Counted from the first letter of the stretch, positions 9,050-19,562 are shown. The stretch: 64,000 bases of DNA from Lelliottia wanjuensis (GCF_030238365.1 NZ_JASSOT010000063.1:186001-250000), one strand, 5' to 3'. The notes: generated by a model not told the origin, from the letters alone. Made by a program: numbers and translations.

Positions 9050-9065
9050 ACGCAAACGTTTTCGT
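9050..9065 (+). promoter_or_regulatory. PurR operator upstream of purT
   Basis: ACGCAAACGTTTTCGT matches the 16-bp PurR consensus exactly and lies just before a TATACT -10 (9067-9072), so bound PurR would block the -35 region of purT. Confidence 0.92.
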
Positions 9066-9098
9066 TTATACTGCGCGCAACTTTTTCAGGGGGATTTT

Positions 9099-10277
9099 AT
9101 GACTCTTTTAGGAACTGCTCTGCGTCCGGCCGCGACGCGCGTCATGCTGTTGGGTTCTGGCGAACTGGGAAAAGAGGTGGCTATCGAGTGCCAGCGCCTG
9201 GGGATTGAAGTGATCGCCGTCGATCGCTATGCCGACGCCCCGGCGATGCACGTCGCCCACCGCTCACATGTGATCAATATGCTGGATGGGAACGCCCTTC
9301 GCGCTCTGATTGCCGAGGAAAAACCGGACTTTGTGGTACCGGAAATCGAAGCCATCGCCACCGATACGCTGATTGCCCTCGAGCAGGAAGGCCAGCGCGT
9401 GGTGCCCTGCGCCCGCGCCGCTAAACTGACCATGAACCGGGAAGGCATTCGTCGTCTGGCCGCCGAGGAGTTAGCGATTCCGACGTCGAGCTACCGCTTT
9501 GCCGATGGGAAAGATGAGTTTCTGCAGGCCGTCGAACAGATTGGCTACCCGTGCATCATTAAGCCGGTAATGAGCTCCTCCGGGAAAGGTCAGAGTTTTA
9601 TCCGTGACGCCTCCGCGCTCGATAAGGCGTGGGATTACGCCCAGCAGGGTGGCCGCGCGGGCGCCGGTCGCGTCATCGTCGAAGGTGTGGTGAAGTTTGA
9701 TTTTGAAATCACCCTGCTGACAGTCAGCGCCGTGGACGGCGTGCATTTCTGCGATCCGATTGGTCATCGTCAGGAGGATGGCGATTATCGTGAATCCTGG
9801 CAGCCGCAGCAGATGAGTGCCCTGGCGCTGGAACGCGCGCAGGAGATGGCCCGCAAAGTGGTGCTGGCGCTCGGCGGTTACGGCCTGTTTGGCGTTGAAC
9901 TGTTCGTCTGCGGCGATGAGGTGATTTTCAGCGAAGTCTCCCCGCGTCCGCACGACACCGGAATGGTGACGCTGATTTCCCAGGATCTCTCGGAGTTCGC
10001 CCTGCACGTGCGCGCGTTCCTCGGTCTGCCGGTTGGCGGCATCCGTCAGTACGGCCCGGCCGCGTCGGCGGTGATCCTGCCGCAGCTGACCAGCCAGAAC
10101 GTCACCTTTGATAATGTTGAGGCCGCCGTCGGCGCGGGTCTGCAACTGCGTCTGTTTGGTAAACCGGAAATTGACGGCACCCGTCGTCTCGGCGTGGCGT
10201 TAGCCACCGGGGATAGCGTGGAAAGTGCGGTTGAGCGCGCGAAAAGTGCAGCGCAGGCCGTCAGTGTGAAGGGATAA
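9099..10277 (+). CDS. purT: Formate-dependent phosphoribosylglycinamide formyltransferase (GAR transformylase 2)
   Basis: The ATG at 9099 with AGGGGG upstream gives 392 residues, the E. coli PurT length; in-frame upstream codons lie inside the promoter. PurT uses ATP and formate to formylate GAR in purine synthesis. It is an ATP-grasp enzyme: an N-terminal Rossmann part ([21 protein letters not shown]), the central ATP-grasp domain with the phosphate loop SSSGKGQSF, and metal-binding residues in [13 protein letters not shown]. Regulation by PurR is supported by the operator upstream. Confidence 0.98.
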   Translation: MTLLGTALRPAATRVMLLGSGELGKEVAIECQRLGIEVIAVDRYADAPAMHVAHRSHVINMLDGNALRALIAEEKPDFVVPEIEAIATDTLIALEQEGQRVVPCARAAKLTMNREGIRRLAAEELAIPTSSYRFADGKDEFLQAVEQIGYPCIIKPVMSSSGKGQSFIRDASALDKAWDYAQQGGRAGAGRVIVEGVVKFDFEITLLTVSAVDGVHFCDPIGHRQEDGDYRESWQPQQMSALALERAQEMARKVVLALGGYGLFGVELFVCGDEVIFSEVSPRPHDTGMVTLISQDLSEFALHVRAFLGLPVGGIRQYGPAASAVILPQLTSQNVTFDNVEAAVGAGLQLRLFGKPEIDGTRRLGVALATGDSVESAVERAKSAAQAVSVKG

Positions 10278-10278
10278 A

Positions 10279-10312
10279 AAAACCGGGCAACAGATGTTTG
10301 CCCGGTTAGATT
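10279..10312 (+). terminator. Terminator of purT
   Basis: AACCGGGCAA and TTGCCCGGTT form a 10-bp stem followed by AGATTTT, starting immediately after the purT stop. The A-run before it could let it act in the other direction too. Confidence 0.8.
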
Positions 10313-10313
10313 T

Positions 10314-10347
10314 TGTAGGGCGGGTAAGGCGAAGCCGCCACCCGCCA
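10314..10347. repeat. REP element (purT-eda)
   Basis: GTAGGGCGGGTAAGGCGAAG followed by CCGCCACCCGCC is the same unit seen at 34608-34639 in this window. It fills the gap between the convergent purT and eda genes. Confidence 0.75.
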
Positions 10348-10357
10348 CAGCAAAAAA

Positions 10358-10996
10358 TTACTTCGCGCCTTCCACTGCTTCGCGCGCCAGCTTAGTGATG
10401 CGATCCCAGTCGCCCGCTTCCAGCGCATCCGCCGGAACCAGCCAGGAGCCACCGATACACAGGACGCTTTTCAGCGCCAGGTAGTCGCGGTAGTTCGCCG
10501 GAGAGATACCGCCCGTCGGGCAGAAACGCACCTGAGAGAACGGGCCCGCAATCGCCTGCAGCGCTTTGGTGCCGCCATTGGCTTCAGCCGGGAAGAATTT
10601 GAACTCTTTCAGGCCGTAATCCATACCCAGCATCAGTTCAGACACGGTGCTGATACCTGGGATTAACGGAATCGTGCCTTCGGTTGCGGCTTTCAGCAGC
10701 GGCTCGGTCAGGCCCGGGCTGATGGCGAACTGTGCGCCCGCTTCGGTCACTTCAGCCAGCTGCTGAGGGTTGAGCACGGTACCGGCACCGATAATTGCGT
10801 CCGGCACTTCTTTGGCGATAGCGCGGATCGCATCCATCGCGCATGCGGTACGCAGCGTCACTTCCAGAACACGAACACCACCTGCAACCAGCGCTTTCGC
10901 CATCGGGACGGCGTGCTCCAGTTTGTTCACCACGATAACCGGCACTACCGGGCCAGTTGTCAGGATTGCTTCTGCACTTGTTTTCCAGTTTTTCAT
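10358..10996 (-). CDS. eda: KHG/KDPG aldolase
   Basis: 212 residues. It cleaves 2-keto-3-deoxy-6-phosphogluconate to pyruvate and glyceraldehyde 3-phosphate, the last step of the Entner-Doudoroff pathway, and also acts on KHG in hexuronate breakdown. The Schiff-base lysine is Lys133 in EFKFFPAEA, and GTVLNP near 70 and CPTGG near 160 are family motifs. It lies 39 bp downstream of edd and is presumably co-transcribed with it. Confidence 0.98.
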   Translation of the reverse strand: MKNWKTSAEAILTTGPVVPVIVVNKLEHAVPMAKALVAGGVRVLEVTLRTACAMDAIRAIAKEVPDAIIGAGTVLNPQQLAEVTEAGAQFAISPGLTEPLLKAATEGTIPLIPGISTVSELMLGMDYGLKEFKFFPAEANGGTKALQAIAGPFSQVRFCPTGGISPANYRDYLALKSVLCIGGSWLVPADALEAGDWDRITKLAREAVEGAK

Positions 10997-11035
10997 CAGT
11001 GTTTTTCTCTCGCCAGATCGTTAATTCTTGTCGTC

Positions 11036-12847
11036 TTAAAACGTAATACAGGTTGCGCCCTGTTCAGCACCGGAGAGCTTCTCGCGCAGTGCACTGAACA
11101 TTTCGCGCCCTGTTCCCACACGCGACGCGCTCAGGTCAGGAATATGCGGCTTACGGGCGGCCAGTTCGGCTTCATCCACCAGCAGGGTCAGTTCGCCTGT
11201 CTGGCCATTCACGCGGATCATATCGCCATCGCGGACTTTCGCCAGTAACCCACCGTCGTAAGCTTCGGGAGTGACGTGGATTGCTGATGGCACTTTACCT
11301 GATGCGCCGGAGAGTCGTCCATCGGTGACCAACGCAATTTTGAAACAGCGGTCCAATAATACACCAAGTGGTGGCATAAGTTTATGTAATTCTGGCATGC
11401 CGTTCGCTTTTGGTCCCTGGTGACGAACCACTACCACACAGTCTTTGTCCAGCAGGCCAGCTTCGAAGGCAGGCAGCACGTCGTGCTGGCTTTCGAAAAT
11501 CACCGCTGGCGCTTCCACGATCTGGTTTTCAACCGGCACGGCGGAGGTTTTCATCACCGCGCGACCGAGGTTGCCGCTCAGCACTTTGGTGCCGCCGTGA
11601 TGGGAGAATGGCTTCGCGAAGGTGGCGATCACCTGCTCGTCGAGGGAATCCTGCGCGCCTTCGCGCCAGTCGAGCTCGCCGTCATTCAGCCACGGCTCCA
11701 TGGTGTAGCGTTGCAGACCGAAACCGGCCACCGTGTTGACGTCTTCATGCAGCAGGCCGCCTTTCAGCAGCTCGCGGATCAGTACCGGTACGCCGCCCGC
11801 CGCCTGGAAGTGGTTGATATCTGCCGGACCGTTCGGGTAGAGACGCGCCATCAGCGGCACGATTTCAGACAGGTCAGAGAAATCATCCCAGTTAATCTGG
11901 ATCCCCGCCGCACGCGCCATCGCGACCAGGTGCATGGTGTGGTTGGTGGAACCGCCGGTCGCCAGCAGGGCGACGATCCCGTTGACGATCACTTTTTCGT
12001 CAACCATTTTACCGAGCGGCATCCACTCGTTGCCGTTGCCGGTCAGACGCGTCACCTGACGCGCAGCCGCTTCGGTCAGGGCCTGACGCAGCGGCGCATC
12101 TGGCTGAACAAACGACGAACCAGGGAGCTGCATACCCATGAACTCCACCACCATCTGATTGGTGTTGGCAGTCCCGTAGAACGTACAGGTGCCTGGCGCG
12201 TGATATGAGGCGGCTTCCGCTTCCAGCAGCGCGCTGCGATCCACTTTGCCTTCCGCATACAGCTGGCGGATACGCACTTTTTCTTTATTCGGCAGACCGC
12301 TCGCCATCGGGCCAGACGGAACAAAAATCGCGGGCAGATGACCGAACGACAGGGCCGCCATTGCCAGGCCCGGGACAATTTTGTCGCACACGCCGAGGTA
12401 CAGTGCGCCGTCGAACATATTGTGGGACAGGCCCACCGCCGCAGACATAGCGATAATTTCGCGGCTTAGCAGGGAGAGCTCCATCCCGTCCTGGCCTTGG
12501 GTTACGCCGTCGCACATGGCTGGCACGCCACCGGCCACCTGCCCGACCGCATTGGCGCTGTGCAGCGCTTTGCGAATAATTTCCGGGTAGTGTTCGTACG
12601 GCTGGTGTGCGGAGAGCATGTCGTTGTAGGAGGTGATGATCGCAATATTGTTACGCAGCATGCTTTTCAGCGAGGCTTTATCGTCCGGCTGGCAGGCGGC
12701 GAAACCGTGGGCCAGATTCCCGCAGGCGAGCTGTGAACGATGGACCGTGTCGGTTTTTGCCTGCTGGATGCGGGCGAGGTAGGCAGAACGTGTCTCTTTC
12801 GAGCGCTCAACAATGCGCTGTGTTACGCGTAACAATACAGGATTCAT
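11036..12847 (-). CDS. edd: Phosphogluconate dehydratase
   Basis: 603 residues, same as E. coli Edd. It dehydrates 6-phosphogluconate to KDPG using a 4Fe-4S cluster; it belongs to the IlvD/Edd family. Cys residues expected to bind the cluster lie in [12 protein letters not shown] and [10 protein letters not shown], and [11 protein letters not shown] and [10 protein letters not shown] are family signatures. GAGGAG precedes the ATG. The zwf-edd gap holds the zwf terminator and a GntR-like operator, consistent with induction by gluconate. Confidence 0.98.
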   Translation of the reverse strand: MNPVLLRVTQRIVERSKETRSAYLARIQQAKTDTVHRSQLACGNLAHGFAACQPDDKASLKSMLRNNIAIITSYNDMLSAHQPYEHYPEIIRKALHSANAVGQVAGGVPAMCDGVTQGQDGMELSLLSREIIAMSAAVGLSHNMFDGALYLGVCDKIVPGLAMAALSFGHLPAIFVPSGPMASGLPNKEKVRIRQLYAEGKVDRSALLEAEAASYHAPGTCTFYGTANTNQMVVEFMGMQLPGSSFVQPDAPLRQALTEAAARQVTRLTGNGNEWMPLGKMVDEKVIVNGIVALLATGGSTNHTMHLVAMARAAGIQINWDDFSDLSEIVPLMARLYPNGPADINHFQAAGGVPVLIRELLKGGLLHEDVNTVAGFGLQRYTMEPWLNDGELDWREGAQDSLDEQVIATFAKPFSHHGGTKVLSGNLGRAVMKTSAVPVENQIVEAPAVIFESQHDVLPAFEAGLLDKDCVVVVRHQGPKANGMPELHKLMPPLGVLLDRCFKIALVTDGRLSGASGKVPSAIHVTPEAYDGGLLAKVRDGDMIRVNGQTGELTLLVDEAELAARKPHIPDLSASRVGTGREMFSALREKLSGAEQGATCITF

Positions 12848-12899
12848 AGAAGCTCCTCTAATTTATCTGTCCAGGCGCAGGAGTTAACAAGATGAATCG

Positions 12900-12913
12900 C
12901 TTGTCTTAACAAG
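12900..12913. promoter_or_regulatory. Inverted repeat in the edd leader
   Basis: CTTGT-CTTA-ACAAG is a short dyad 53 bp upstream of edd, inside its probable leader. It could be an operator half-site pair; I cannot assign a regulator. Confidence 0.3.
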
Positions 12914-12968
12914 GCTGAAACGCTTGCAGTCCGTAGCTCGGGGGCAAAATCGCTTCAGCCAGTGTAAT

Positions 12969-13003
12969 AAAAAAAGCTCCACGGGTGAATCCACGCGGAG
13001 CTT
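12969..13003 (-). terminator. Rho-independent terminator of zwf
   Basis: On the minus strand, AAGCTCCGCG pairs with CGTGGAGCTT, followed by seven T. It lies 78 bp after the zwf stop and upstream of edd. Confidence 0.85.
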
Positions 13004-13040
13004 AAATGATTAAAAATTGTGCCACAATCTGTGTTAGATC

Positions 13041-13056
13041 ATGTTACCGGTAAAAT
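13041..13056. promoter_or_regulatory. GntR-like operator upstream of edd
   Basis: ATGTTACCGGTAAAAT resembles the GntR consensus (ATGTTACC-N-GTAACAT type), with one arm degenerate. In E. coli, GntR represses edd-eda until gluconate is present. Here the site lies between zwf and its terminator. Confidence 0.6.
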
Positions 13057-13080
13057 AACCCGTTTGGATTAGCTTCCGTC

Positions 13081-14556
13081 TTACTCGAACTCGTTCCAGG
13101 AACGGCCATCGCGGGTGATCATCGCTACTGACGCGACCGGTCCCCAGGTGCCTGCCTGATACGGTTTTGGCGCATCCTGATCGGCTGCCCAGGCTTCGGT
13201 AATGGAGTCGACCCACTTCCACGCCTCTTCCACTTCATCGCGACGCACGAACAGCGCCTGGATCCCACGCATGGTTTCCAGCAGCAGACGCTCGTAAGCA
13301 TCGGCCAGGTGCGTTTCGTTGAAGGTTTCGGAGTAGCTCAGATCCAGCTTGGTGGTTTGCAGGTTGTGCTTGTGATCCAGGCCCGGCACTTTGTTCAGCA
13401 CCTGAATATCCACGCCCTCATCAGGCTGCAGACGGATTGTCAGTTTGTTCTGCGGCAGCTCCTGCCAGGACTCTTTGAACAGGTTCAGTTCCGGGTTCTT
13501 GAAATAGACCACGACTTCAGAGCATTTGGTCGGCAGACGTTTACCGGTGCGCAGATAGAACGGAACACCCGCCCAGCGCCAGTTGTCGATATCGACGCGG
13601 ATCGCCACGAAAGTCTCGGTGTTGCTGGACTTGTTCGCGCCCTCTTCTTCCAGATAGCCAGGGACTTTTTTACCCTGCGCGAAACCGGAGGTGTACTGAC
13701 CGCGGACGGTTTTCTCACGCACGTTCGAGCGATCGATGCGGCGCAGAGACTTCAGCACCTTCACTTTTTCGTCACGAATGTTATCCGCAGAGAGATCGGA
13801 CGGCGGAGACATGGCGATCATGCAGAGGATTTGCAGCAGGTGGTTCTGGATCATGTCGCGCATCTGACCAGCCTGGTCAAAGTAACCCCAGCGCCCTTCG
13901 ATGCCCACCTCTTCAGCCACGGTAATTTCCACGTGATCGATGGTGCGGTTGTCCCAGTTGTTCGCAAACAGGGAGTTCGCAAAACGCAGGGCCAGCAGGT
14001 TCAGCACCGTCTCTTTACCCAGATAGTGGTCGATACGGTAAACCTGGCACTCTTCGAAGTATTCCCCGACCTGGTCGTTGATTTCACGCGAAGTCGCAAG
14101 AGAAGTCCCCAGCGGTTTTTCCATGACTACACGCGCCGGTTTGGCGTTGAGTTTCGCTTCGCCCAGACCTTTGCAGATGGCGCCGAAGGTGCTTGGCGGC
14201 ATCGCGAAGTAGTTGATGGTCACACGGTTTTGCTGGTCCAGCATCTTGCCCAGACGGCCAAACGACTTGGTATCGTTGACATCCAGGTTGCAGAAATCAA
14301 GACGACCGCTCAGCGCATCCCACAAACTTTCATCGATCTTCTCTTTCATGAACGTTTCGAGCGCTTCACGCACCACTTTGGTGTAGGCGTCTTTATCCCA
14401 GTCAGCGCGGCCCACGCCCAGGATGCGAGTGTCCGGGTGGATCTGGCCTGCTTTTTCCAGTTGATACAGGGAAGGCAGCAATTTACGGCGTGCAAGATCG
14501 CCTTTCGCGCCGAAAATGACCAGGTCACATGCCTGGGCTGTTTGCGTTACCGCCAT
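13081..14556 (-). CDS. zwf: Glucose-6-phosphate 1-dehydrogenase
   Basis: 491 residues, same as E. coli Zwf. It oxidises glucose 6-phosphate to 6-phosphogluconolactone with NADP+, the entry to the oxidative pentose-phosphate and Entner-Doudoroff routes. The nucleotide-binding GAKGDLA (16-22) and the active-site RIDHYLGKE segment near residue 175 are intact. A HexR-type palindrome sits just downstream of a TACAGT -10, and a mar/sox-box-like sequence lies further up, in line with known SoxS/MarA control of zwf. Confidence 0.98.
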   Translation of the reverse strand: MAVTQTAQACDLVIFGAKGDLARRKLLPSLYQLEKAGQIHPDTRILGVGRADWDKDAYTKVVREALETFMKEKIDESLWDALSGRLDFCNLDVNDTKSFGRLGKMLDQQNRVTINYFAMPPSTFGAICKGLGEAKLNAKPARVVMEKPLGTSLATSREINDQVGEYFEECQVYRIDHYLGKETVLNLLALRFANSLFANNWDNRTIDHVEITVAEEVGIEGRWGYFDQAGQMRDMIQNHLLQILCMIAMSPPSDLSADNIRDEKVKVLKSLRRIDRSNVREKTVRGQYTSGFAQGKKVPGYLEEEGANKSSNTETFVAIRVDIDNWRWAGVPFYLRTGKRLPTKCSEVVVYFKNPELNLFKESWQELPQNKLTIRLQPDEGVDIQVLNKVPGLDHKHNLQTTKLDLSYSETFNETHLADAYERLLLETMRGIQALFVRRDEVEEAWKWVDSITEAWAADQDAPKPYQAGTWGPVASVAMITRDGRSWNEFE

Positions 14557-14602
14557 GTCATTCTCCTCAGTTGGATATCCTGGTGCTTTTGCCAGAATAT
14601 CG

Positions 14603-14619
14603 TTGTAATTTTATTACAA
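14603..14619. promoter_or_regulatory. HexR operator upstream of zwf
   Basis: TTGTAAT-TTT-ATTACAA is a 17-bp palindrome matching the HexR consensus (TGTAATTAAATTACA type). It lies 47 bp upstream of zwf, directly after a TACAGT -10 on the minus strand, so binding would block the transcription start. Confidence 0.85.
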
Positions 14620-14659
14620 TGCACTGTACTGCTTTTACGTCATTCCCGAAACCATTAGC

Positions 14660-14678
14660 GCTTAACCTCGCGTGCGAT
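14660..14678 (-). promoter_or_regulatory. mar/sox/rob box candidate for zwf
   Basis: On the minus strand, ATCGCACGCGAGGTTAAGC fits 17 of 19 positions of the consensus AYNGCACNNWNNRYYAAAY. It lies upstream of the zwf -10, the position expected for SoxS/MarA/Rob activation. Confidence 0.6.
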
Positions 14679-14780
14679 AACGCGATTTTTGATTGTTTAC
14701 ACGCTTCAGTTACGGGAATCACGACGAATCCGTTGGATCTTTGCGCGGCCGGGCCGTTGCGAAAACCCGACCGCGATCAA

Positions 14781-14820
14781 GTAATGAAAAAAAACAACAA
14801 CTTTTCGTGTTGTTCATTAC
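14781..14820 (+). promoter_or_regulatory. Stem-loop between zwf and hexR promoters
   Basis: AACAACA pairs with TGTTGTT, and an outer GTAATG pairs with CATTAC, across an A-rich bulge. It lies upstream of a TATATT -10-like sequence for hexR. Role unknown. Confidence 0.35.
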
Positions 14821-14864
14821 CCTTCGACCAGGTCAGAGGGGTATATTCTTCCTAATTCGAATCA

Positions 14865-14888
14865 CGATTTCATCAATTAATGAAATCG
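14865..14888. promoter_or_regulatory. Perfect 9-bp inverted repeat in the hexR leader
   Basis: CGATTTCAT-caatta-ATGAAATCG lies 27 bp upstream of the hexR ATG and downstream of the probable promoter. It is a good operator shape, but it differs from the HexR box at zwf, so the binding protein is unknown. Confidence 0.5.
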
Positions 14889-14914
14889 TTTCCACCCATG
14901 AGCGTCTTGTCATC

Positions 14915-15784
14915 ATGAACATGCTGGAAAAAATCCAGTTTCAACTGGAACACCTTAGCAAATCCGAGCGTAAAGTGGCGGAAGTTATTCTCGCCTCACC
15001 GACTCAGGCCATTCATTCCAGCATCGCCGCTCTGGCGCAGGAGTCGGGGGTCAGCGAGCCTACCGTCAACCGCTTTTGTCGCAGTCTTGAGACGCGCGGT
15101 TTTCCTGATTTTAAACTGCATCTGGCCCAAAGTCTGGCAAACGGCACGCCCTATGTAAATCGCAATGTCGATGAAGACGACAGCGTAGAGGCCTATACGG
15201 GCAAAATTTTTGAATCGGCGATGGCGACCCTCGACCATGTGCGCCAGTCGCTGGATAAAGCGTCGCTCAATCGCGCCGTGGATCTGCTCACCCAGGCGAA
15301 AAAAATCGCCTTCTTCGGGCTGGGCTCTTCCGCTGCCGTGGCCCACGACGCAATGAACAAATTTTTTCGCTTTAATGTCCCGGTGATTTACTCCGATGAC
15401 ATTGTGCTGCAACGCATGAGCTGTATGAATTGTAACGAAGATGACGTGGTGGTGCTGATCTCCCACACCGGGCGGACCAAAAGTCTGGTGGAGCTGGCGC
15501 AGCTGGCGCGTGAAAACGATGCCATGGTGATTGCCCTCACCACCGCCGGAACGCCGCTGGCGCGTGAAGCGACGCTGGCCATTACGCTGGATGTGCCGGA
15601 AGATACGGACATGTATATGCCGATGGTCTCCCGGCTGGCGCAGTTAACGGTCATCGACGTGCTGGCAACGGGATTTACCCTGCGTCGCGGCGCGAAATTC
15701 AGAGATAACTTGAAGCGGGTCAAAGAAGCGCTCAAGGAATCGCGTTTTGATAAAGAATTGCTCATTAAGGGCGATGTACCCTGA
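14915..15784 (+). CDS. hexR: HexR, RpiR-family transcriptional regulator
   Basis: The ATG at 14915 (MNMLEKIQFQLEHLSKSE) gives 289 residues, the E. coli HexR length; the longer frame from 14693 runs through the promoter. Residues 1-77 are the RpiR-type helix-turn-helix (IAALAQESGVSEPTVNRFCRSL); about 125-260 is a SIS sugar-phosphate domain (FFGLGSSAAVAHD, ISHTGRTKSLVE). HexR represses zwf, edd-eda and other central-carbon genes and is released by KDPG. It is divergent from its target zwf. Confidence 0.96.
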   Translation: MNMLEKIQFQLEHLSKSERKVAEVILASPTQAIHSSIAALAQESGVSEPTVNRFCRSLETRGFPDFKLHLAQSLANGTPYVNRNVDEDDSVEAYTGKIFESAMATLDHVRQSLDKASLNRAVDLLTQAKKIAFFGLGSSAAVAHDAMNKFFRFNVPVIYSDDIVLQRMSCMNCNEDDVVVLISHTGRTKSLVELAQLARENDAMVIALTTAGTPLAREATLAITLDVPEDTDMYMPMVSRLAQLTVIDVLATGFTLRRGAKFRDNLKRVKEALKESRFDKELLIKGDVP

Positions 15785-15889
15785 ATGTTTTTATAAGGTT
15801 GTTACTTTTTTCGGTATTCGGTAGTTTCTACACAGCGCCGAATCTATGTTCACGCAACACCAAAGTTGTTTCAGTCAACGGAGTATTAC

Positions 15890-17332
15890 ATGTCCAGAAG
15901 GCTTCGCAGAACCAAGATCGTTACCACCTTAGGTCCGGCAACTGACCGCGATAATAACCTCGAGAAAATTATCGCCGCGGGCGCCAACGTGGTACGCATG
16001 AACTTCTCTCACGGTACGCCAGAAGACCACAAATTACGTGCAGACAAGGTCCGTGAGATCGCGGCAAAACTGGGACGTCACGTGGCTATCCTCGGCGACC
16101 TGCAGGGTCCGAAGATTCGCGTTTCGACGTTTAAAGAAGGCAAAGTTTTCCTTAACATCGGCGATAAATTCCTCCTCGACGCCAACCTGGGTAAAGGCGA
16201 AGGCGACAAGGAGCGAGTGGGCATCGACTATAAAGGTCTGCCTGCTGACGTGGTGCCGGGCGATATCCTGCTGCTCGACGATGGTCGCGTGCAGCTGAAA
16301 GTGATCGAAGTCCAGGGCATGAAAGTGTTCACCGAAGTGACCGTGGGCGGCCCGCTTTCCAACAACAAAGGCATCAACAAACTCGGCGGTGGTCTCTCCG
16401 CTGAAGCCCTGACCGAAAAAGACAAAGCCGACATCATCACGGCCGCGCAGATTGGCGTCGACTATTTGGCCGTCTCCTTCCCGCGCTGCGGCGAAGACCT
16501 GAACTACGCTCGCCGTCTGGCGCGTGATGCAGGCTGCGACGCCAGCATCGTGGCTAAAGTGGAACGTGCGGAAGCCGTCTGCAGCCAGGAAGCGATGGAT
16601 GATGTGATCCTGGCGTCTGACGTGGTAATGGTTGCCCGTGGCGACCTGGGCGTTGAAATCGGCGACCCTGAGCTGGTCGGCATCCAGAAAGCGCTGATCC
16701 GTCGTGCGCGTCAGCTGAACCGCTCCGTGATCACCGCGACCCAGATGATGGAGTCGATGATCACTAACCCAATGCCAACCCGTGCGGAAGTGATGGACGT
16801 CGCCAACGCCGTGCTGGATGGTACCGATGCGGTGATGCTCTCTGCGGAAACGGCAGCGGGTCAGTATCCGGCTGAAACCGTGGCCGCGATGGCGCGCGTG
16901 TGCCTGGGCGCTGAGAAGATCCCAAGCATCAACGTCTCCAAACACCGTCTGGACATTCAGTTTGATAACGTGGAAGAAGCGATTTCCATGTCCGCCATGT
17001 ACGCGGCGAACCACCTGAAAGGCGTGACTGCGATCATCACCATGACCGAATCCGGCCGCACCGCGCTGATGACTTCCCGTATCAGCTCCGGCCTGCCGAT
17101 CTTCGCCATGTCCCGTCATGAACGCACCCTGAACCTGACGGCCCTGTATCGTGGCGTGACTCCGGTCTTCTTCGACAGCACCAACGACGGTGTTGCCGCA
17201 GCGAACGACGCGGTCAATCTGCTGCGCGATAAAGGCTATCTGGTCTCTGGTGATATCGTAATCGTCACCCAGGGCGATGTGATGAGCACCATTGGCTCGA
17301 CCAACACCACTCGCGTGATGACTGTCGAGTAA
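15890..17332 (+). CDS. pykA: Pyruvate kinase II
   Basis: The ATG at 15890 ([21 protein letters not shown]) gives 480 residues, the E. coli PykA length. It makes pyruvate and ATP from phosphoenolpyruvate and ADP and is the AMP-activated isoenzyme. MNFSHG, the B domain at about 70-170, the catalytic [10 protein letters not shown] stretch and [12 protein letters not shown] are intact. CGGAG lies nine bases before the start. It follows hexR by 105 bp in the same direction. Confidence 0.98.
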   Translation: MSRRLRRTKIVTTLGPATDRDNNLEKIIAAGANVVRMNFSHGTPEDHKLRADKVREIAAKLGRHVAILGDLQGPKIRVSTFKEGKVFLNIGDKFLLDANLGKGEGDKERVGIDYKGLPADVVPGDILLLDDGRVQLKVIEVQGMKVFTEVTVGGPLSNNKGINKLGGGLSAEALTEKDKADIITAAQIGVDYLAVSFPRCGEDLNYARRLARDAGCDASIVAKVERAEAVCSQEAMDDVILASDVVMVARGDLGVEIGDPELVGIQKALIRRARQLNRSVITATQMMESMITNPMPTRAEVMDVANAVLDGTDAVMLSAETAAGQYPAETVAAMARVCLGAEKIPSINVSKHRLDIQFDNVEEAISMSAMYAANHLKGVTAIITMTESGRTALMTSRISSGLPIFAMSRHERTLNLTALYRGVTPVFFDSTNDGVAAANDAVNLLRDKGYLVSGDIVIVTQGDVMSTIGSTNTTRVMTVE

Positions 17333-17346
17333 TACTGTTATATCCT

Positions 17347-17375
17347 GGACTGCCGGAGATTCTCTCCGTCAGTCC
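17347..17375 (+). terminator. Stem-loop terminator of pykA
   Basis: GGACTGCCGGAG pairs with CTCCGTCAGTCC (one mismatch region), followed by a pyrimidine-rich ATCTTCCCCCTTTCTT. It lies 14 bp after the pykA stop. The remaining sequence to 17570 is A/T-rich and probably holds the promoter of the next gene; I saw no clear -10/-35 pair. Confidence 0.65.
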
Positions 17376-17570
17376 ATCTTCCCCCTTTCTTAGTTGCAAC
17401 CTCTTTCATACTGATATCCGGAAGTGGAAACCCACTCCTCTGGCAATTTTTTATTTTCTTATTCCAGGATATTGCCAATAACTCTCCGCCGATTAAATAC
17501 ATTACACTTCCAACTTGATTGGATAATCACTTCTGATTATTTAGCTGAACAATGAAAAGGACGTCATTGA

Positions 17571-19562
17571 ATGAGCAACGTTATCTATTTAACGCTGACG
17601 GGAGAGCATCAGGGACAAATATCTTCTGGCTGTGGCACGGAAAAATCGATCGGCAACCGCTTTCAGTACCGACATGAAAACGAAATCCTTGTTTATCAGC
17701 TCTCATCCAGCAGCGTCAGCACCACAGGTGGTGCGCATCACCAGGGGCTGAGTTTCACCAAGCCGGTCGACAAAAGCTCACCGCTTCTGATGGCGGCGAT
17801 TAATGAAAATGAAAAACTGCGGCTGAGTTTTGATTATTACCGTACCAATCGCTTTGGCCGTCAGGAAAAGTATTTTCATATTGAACTGCGCGGCGCGTCG
17901 ATTCAGGCTATATCGAGCTCAGTGACGAAGGATATGTTGGATACTGAAAGTATCAGCGTGAGTTATGATTATATTCGCAGTAAACATCTTATTGCGAACA
18001 CCGAATTTAGCGATCTGGTGTTGCCGGAAAAGTATAATGAAATATTCCCTCCGACTGAACAAAAGCAACCTGAAAAACGGGATATTACCCTGACGCTCGG
18101 GGTATTTTTTGACGGGACCGGTAATAACGCCGTCAACACGCAAAACATGCTTGCCGCCTGTACCGCCGCGCACTTTGACCTCTCCGACCCGGACGCCGAG
18201 AGCATTCTGGCGCGTACAGCGCAGGAACAGATGGGCGTCTCCGGCACGGGGGCCACCAGCTATACCGGCGGGTACACCAATATTCACTGGTTAAATACCT
18301 TGTACAAAACGGATCTGCCCATTGATTCAGGGCAAGCACAGGCAGCCATTTACGTTGAGGGGATCGGCACCGAGGCGGGAAAACCGGACAGCATGATTGG
18401 GCTTAGCTTAGGCGTGGCAGATACCGGGGTGATTGCGAAGACGGATCTGGCGGTGAAGCAGATAGCTGAGGCCATAAAAGACGCATTGCGTAAGTTACAG
18501 CAGAAAATGCACGGATGCGTTATTGCGGTCACATCTTTCCAGTTCGATATTTTCGGTTTCAGCCGCGGCGCGGCGGCGGCACGCCACTTCGCTAATCGAG
18601 TTCAGGCGGAGGACCGCCCTGTTATTAATGCCATTCGTCAGGGTATGAATGATTTTAAATACTCTGGTACTCCGGCAGGAAAAACCCGCTTTATTGGTAT
18701 TTTTGATACGGTCGCTGCCATCGGCACACCGCAAAACGGTCTCAATCCTCACACGGCGAACACCGGTGACGTCAATATCGTACTGCGTCCCGGTGTGGCG
18801 GAGAACGTGTTCCATATCACGGCGCAGCATGAATGCCGCTTTAACTTCGCCCTGAACAGCGTGCAGCCCGCCTGGCCGGAGCTGTCTCTGCCCGGAGCGC
18901 ACTCTGATATCGGCGGCGGTTATCTGCCCGTGATGCGGGAAAACCTCTATCTGACGCGTCCGGAAGTGGAAACCGTACCGCTGGATACACCACTTGCCAG
19001 CTCACGAGCTTATCAACATGCTCTGAATCAATTGAAAATACTGGAATCTTCCGCGGTTGCAGCCCCGCTCATCCGCACCAATGACATCACGGCTGAAGCC
19101 TGGGAGGACACGAGGATGCCTGCTCATCCGAGAGAAGGGGTGCAGAAGCGCGCGTTTGCCGCTCTGGCAATGAAAAAGCGCATCGTGAAGAACGACTGGT
19201 CGAAGGTGGTGCTGAGGGTAATGCTCGATGCGGCGCAGGATGCGGGGGCGGTGTTTAAACCGATTAAAAAAGAAGACAAAGAGCTAAGTATCACTTCCGA
19301 TCTTTTACCGTTGTGCTCAAAGGTTATGGCTTCAGGGGCTGCAATACGTTGCGGTTTATCAGCGACTCACCTCGATCCTTCGGAAATTGACCTTTTGGCG
19401 AAGGAGTATATCCACTGCTCAGCAAACTGGAACAGCATTGTTCTTGATAGCGCAAGAAAACCCTATGGCGGCGCGTCCGTGTCCGAGACCCTAAGTTTTG
19501 TTAACCGGCCAGATGAAAACTGGCGGCGCACAACGTACAACATGGACGGTAATAAAAAATGA
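17571..19562 (+). CDS. Hcp-Tle1 fusion: type VI secretion tube protein with C-terminal phospholipase toxin
   Basis: A 663-residue two-part protein. Residues 1 to about 155 are an Hcp domain (MSNVIYLTLTGEHQGQISSG; FTKPVDKSSPLLMAAI; LSFDYYRTNRFGRQEKYF), the subunit of the T6SS tube. From about 170 a DUF2235/Tle1-like lipase domain follows, with LGVFFDGTGNN, the nucleophile Ser331 in GFSRGAAAAR, Asp379 in FDTVAAIG and His444 in PGAHSDIGGGY: a complete Ser-Asp-His triad. Tle1 enzymes are phospholipases injected into rival bacteria. Such Hcp proteins with an extended toxin are fired as part of the tube. AAAGGACG precedes the ATG. The downstream lipoprotein overlaps by four bases. No T6SS structural gene is in the window, so delivery must use an apparatus encoded elsewhere. 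Confidence 0.92.
   Translation: MSNVIYLTLTGEHQGQISSGCGTEKSIGNRFQYRHENEILVYQLSSSSVSTTGGAHHQGLSFTKPVDKSSPLLMAAINENEKLRLSFDYYRTNRFGRQEKYFHIELRGASIQAISSSVTKDMLDTESISVSYDYIRSKHLIANTEFSDLVLPEKYNEIFPPTEQKQPEKRDITLTLGVFFDGTGNNAVNTQNMLAACTAAHFDLSDPDAESILARTAQEQMGVSGTGATSYTGGYTNIHWLNTLYKTDLPIDSGQAQAAIYVEGIGTEAGKPDSMIGLSLGVADTGVIAKTDLAVKQIAEAIKDALRKLQQKMHGCVIAVTSFQFDIFGFSRGAAAARHFANRVQAEDRPVINAIRQGMNDFKYSGTPAGKTRFIGIFDTVAAIGTPQNGLNPHTANTGDVNIVLRPGVAENVFHITAQHECRFNFALNSVQPAWPELSLPGAHSDIGGGYLPVMRENLYLTRPEVETVPLDTPLASSRAYQHALNQLKILESSAVAAPLIRTNDITAEAWEDTRMPAHPREGVQKRAFAALAMKKRIVKNDWSKVVLRVMLDAAQDAGAVFKPIKKEDKELSITSDLLPLCSKVMASGAAIRCGLSATHLDPSEIDLLAKEYIHCSANWNSIVLDSARKPYGGASVSETLSFVNRPDENWRRTTYNMDGNKK

Noticed and set aside
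13309..14658. 449-residue open frame opposite zwf
   Set aside because: It is antisense to an intact, full-length zwf with all motifs; long antisense frames are expected in GC-rich coding DNA, and the product looks like no family.
16034..17119. 361-residue open frame opposite pykA
   Set aside because: His-rich antisense translation of a complete pykA; no start signal or family resemblance.
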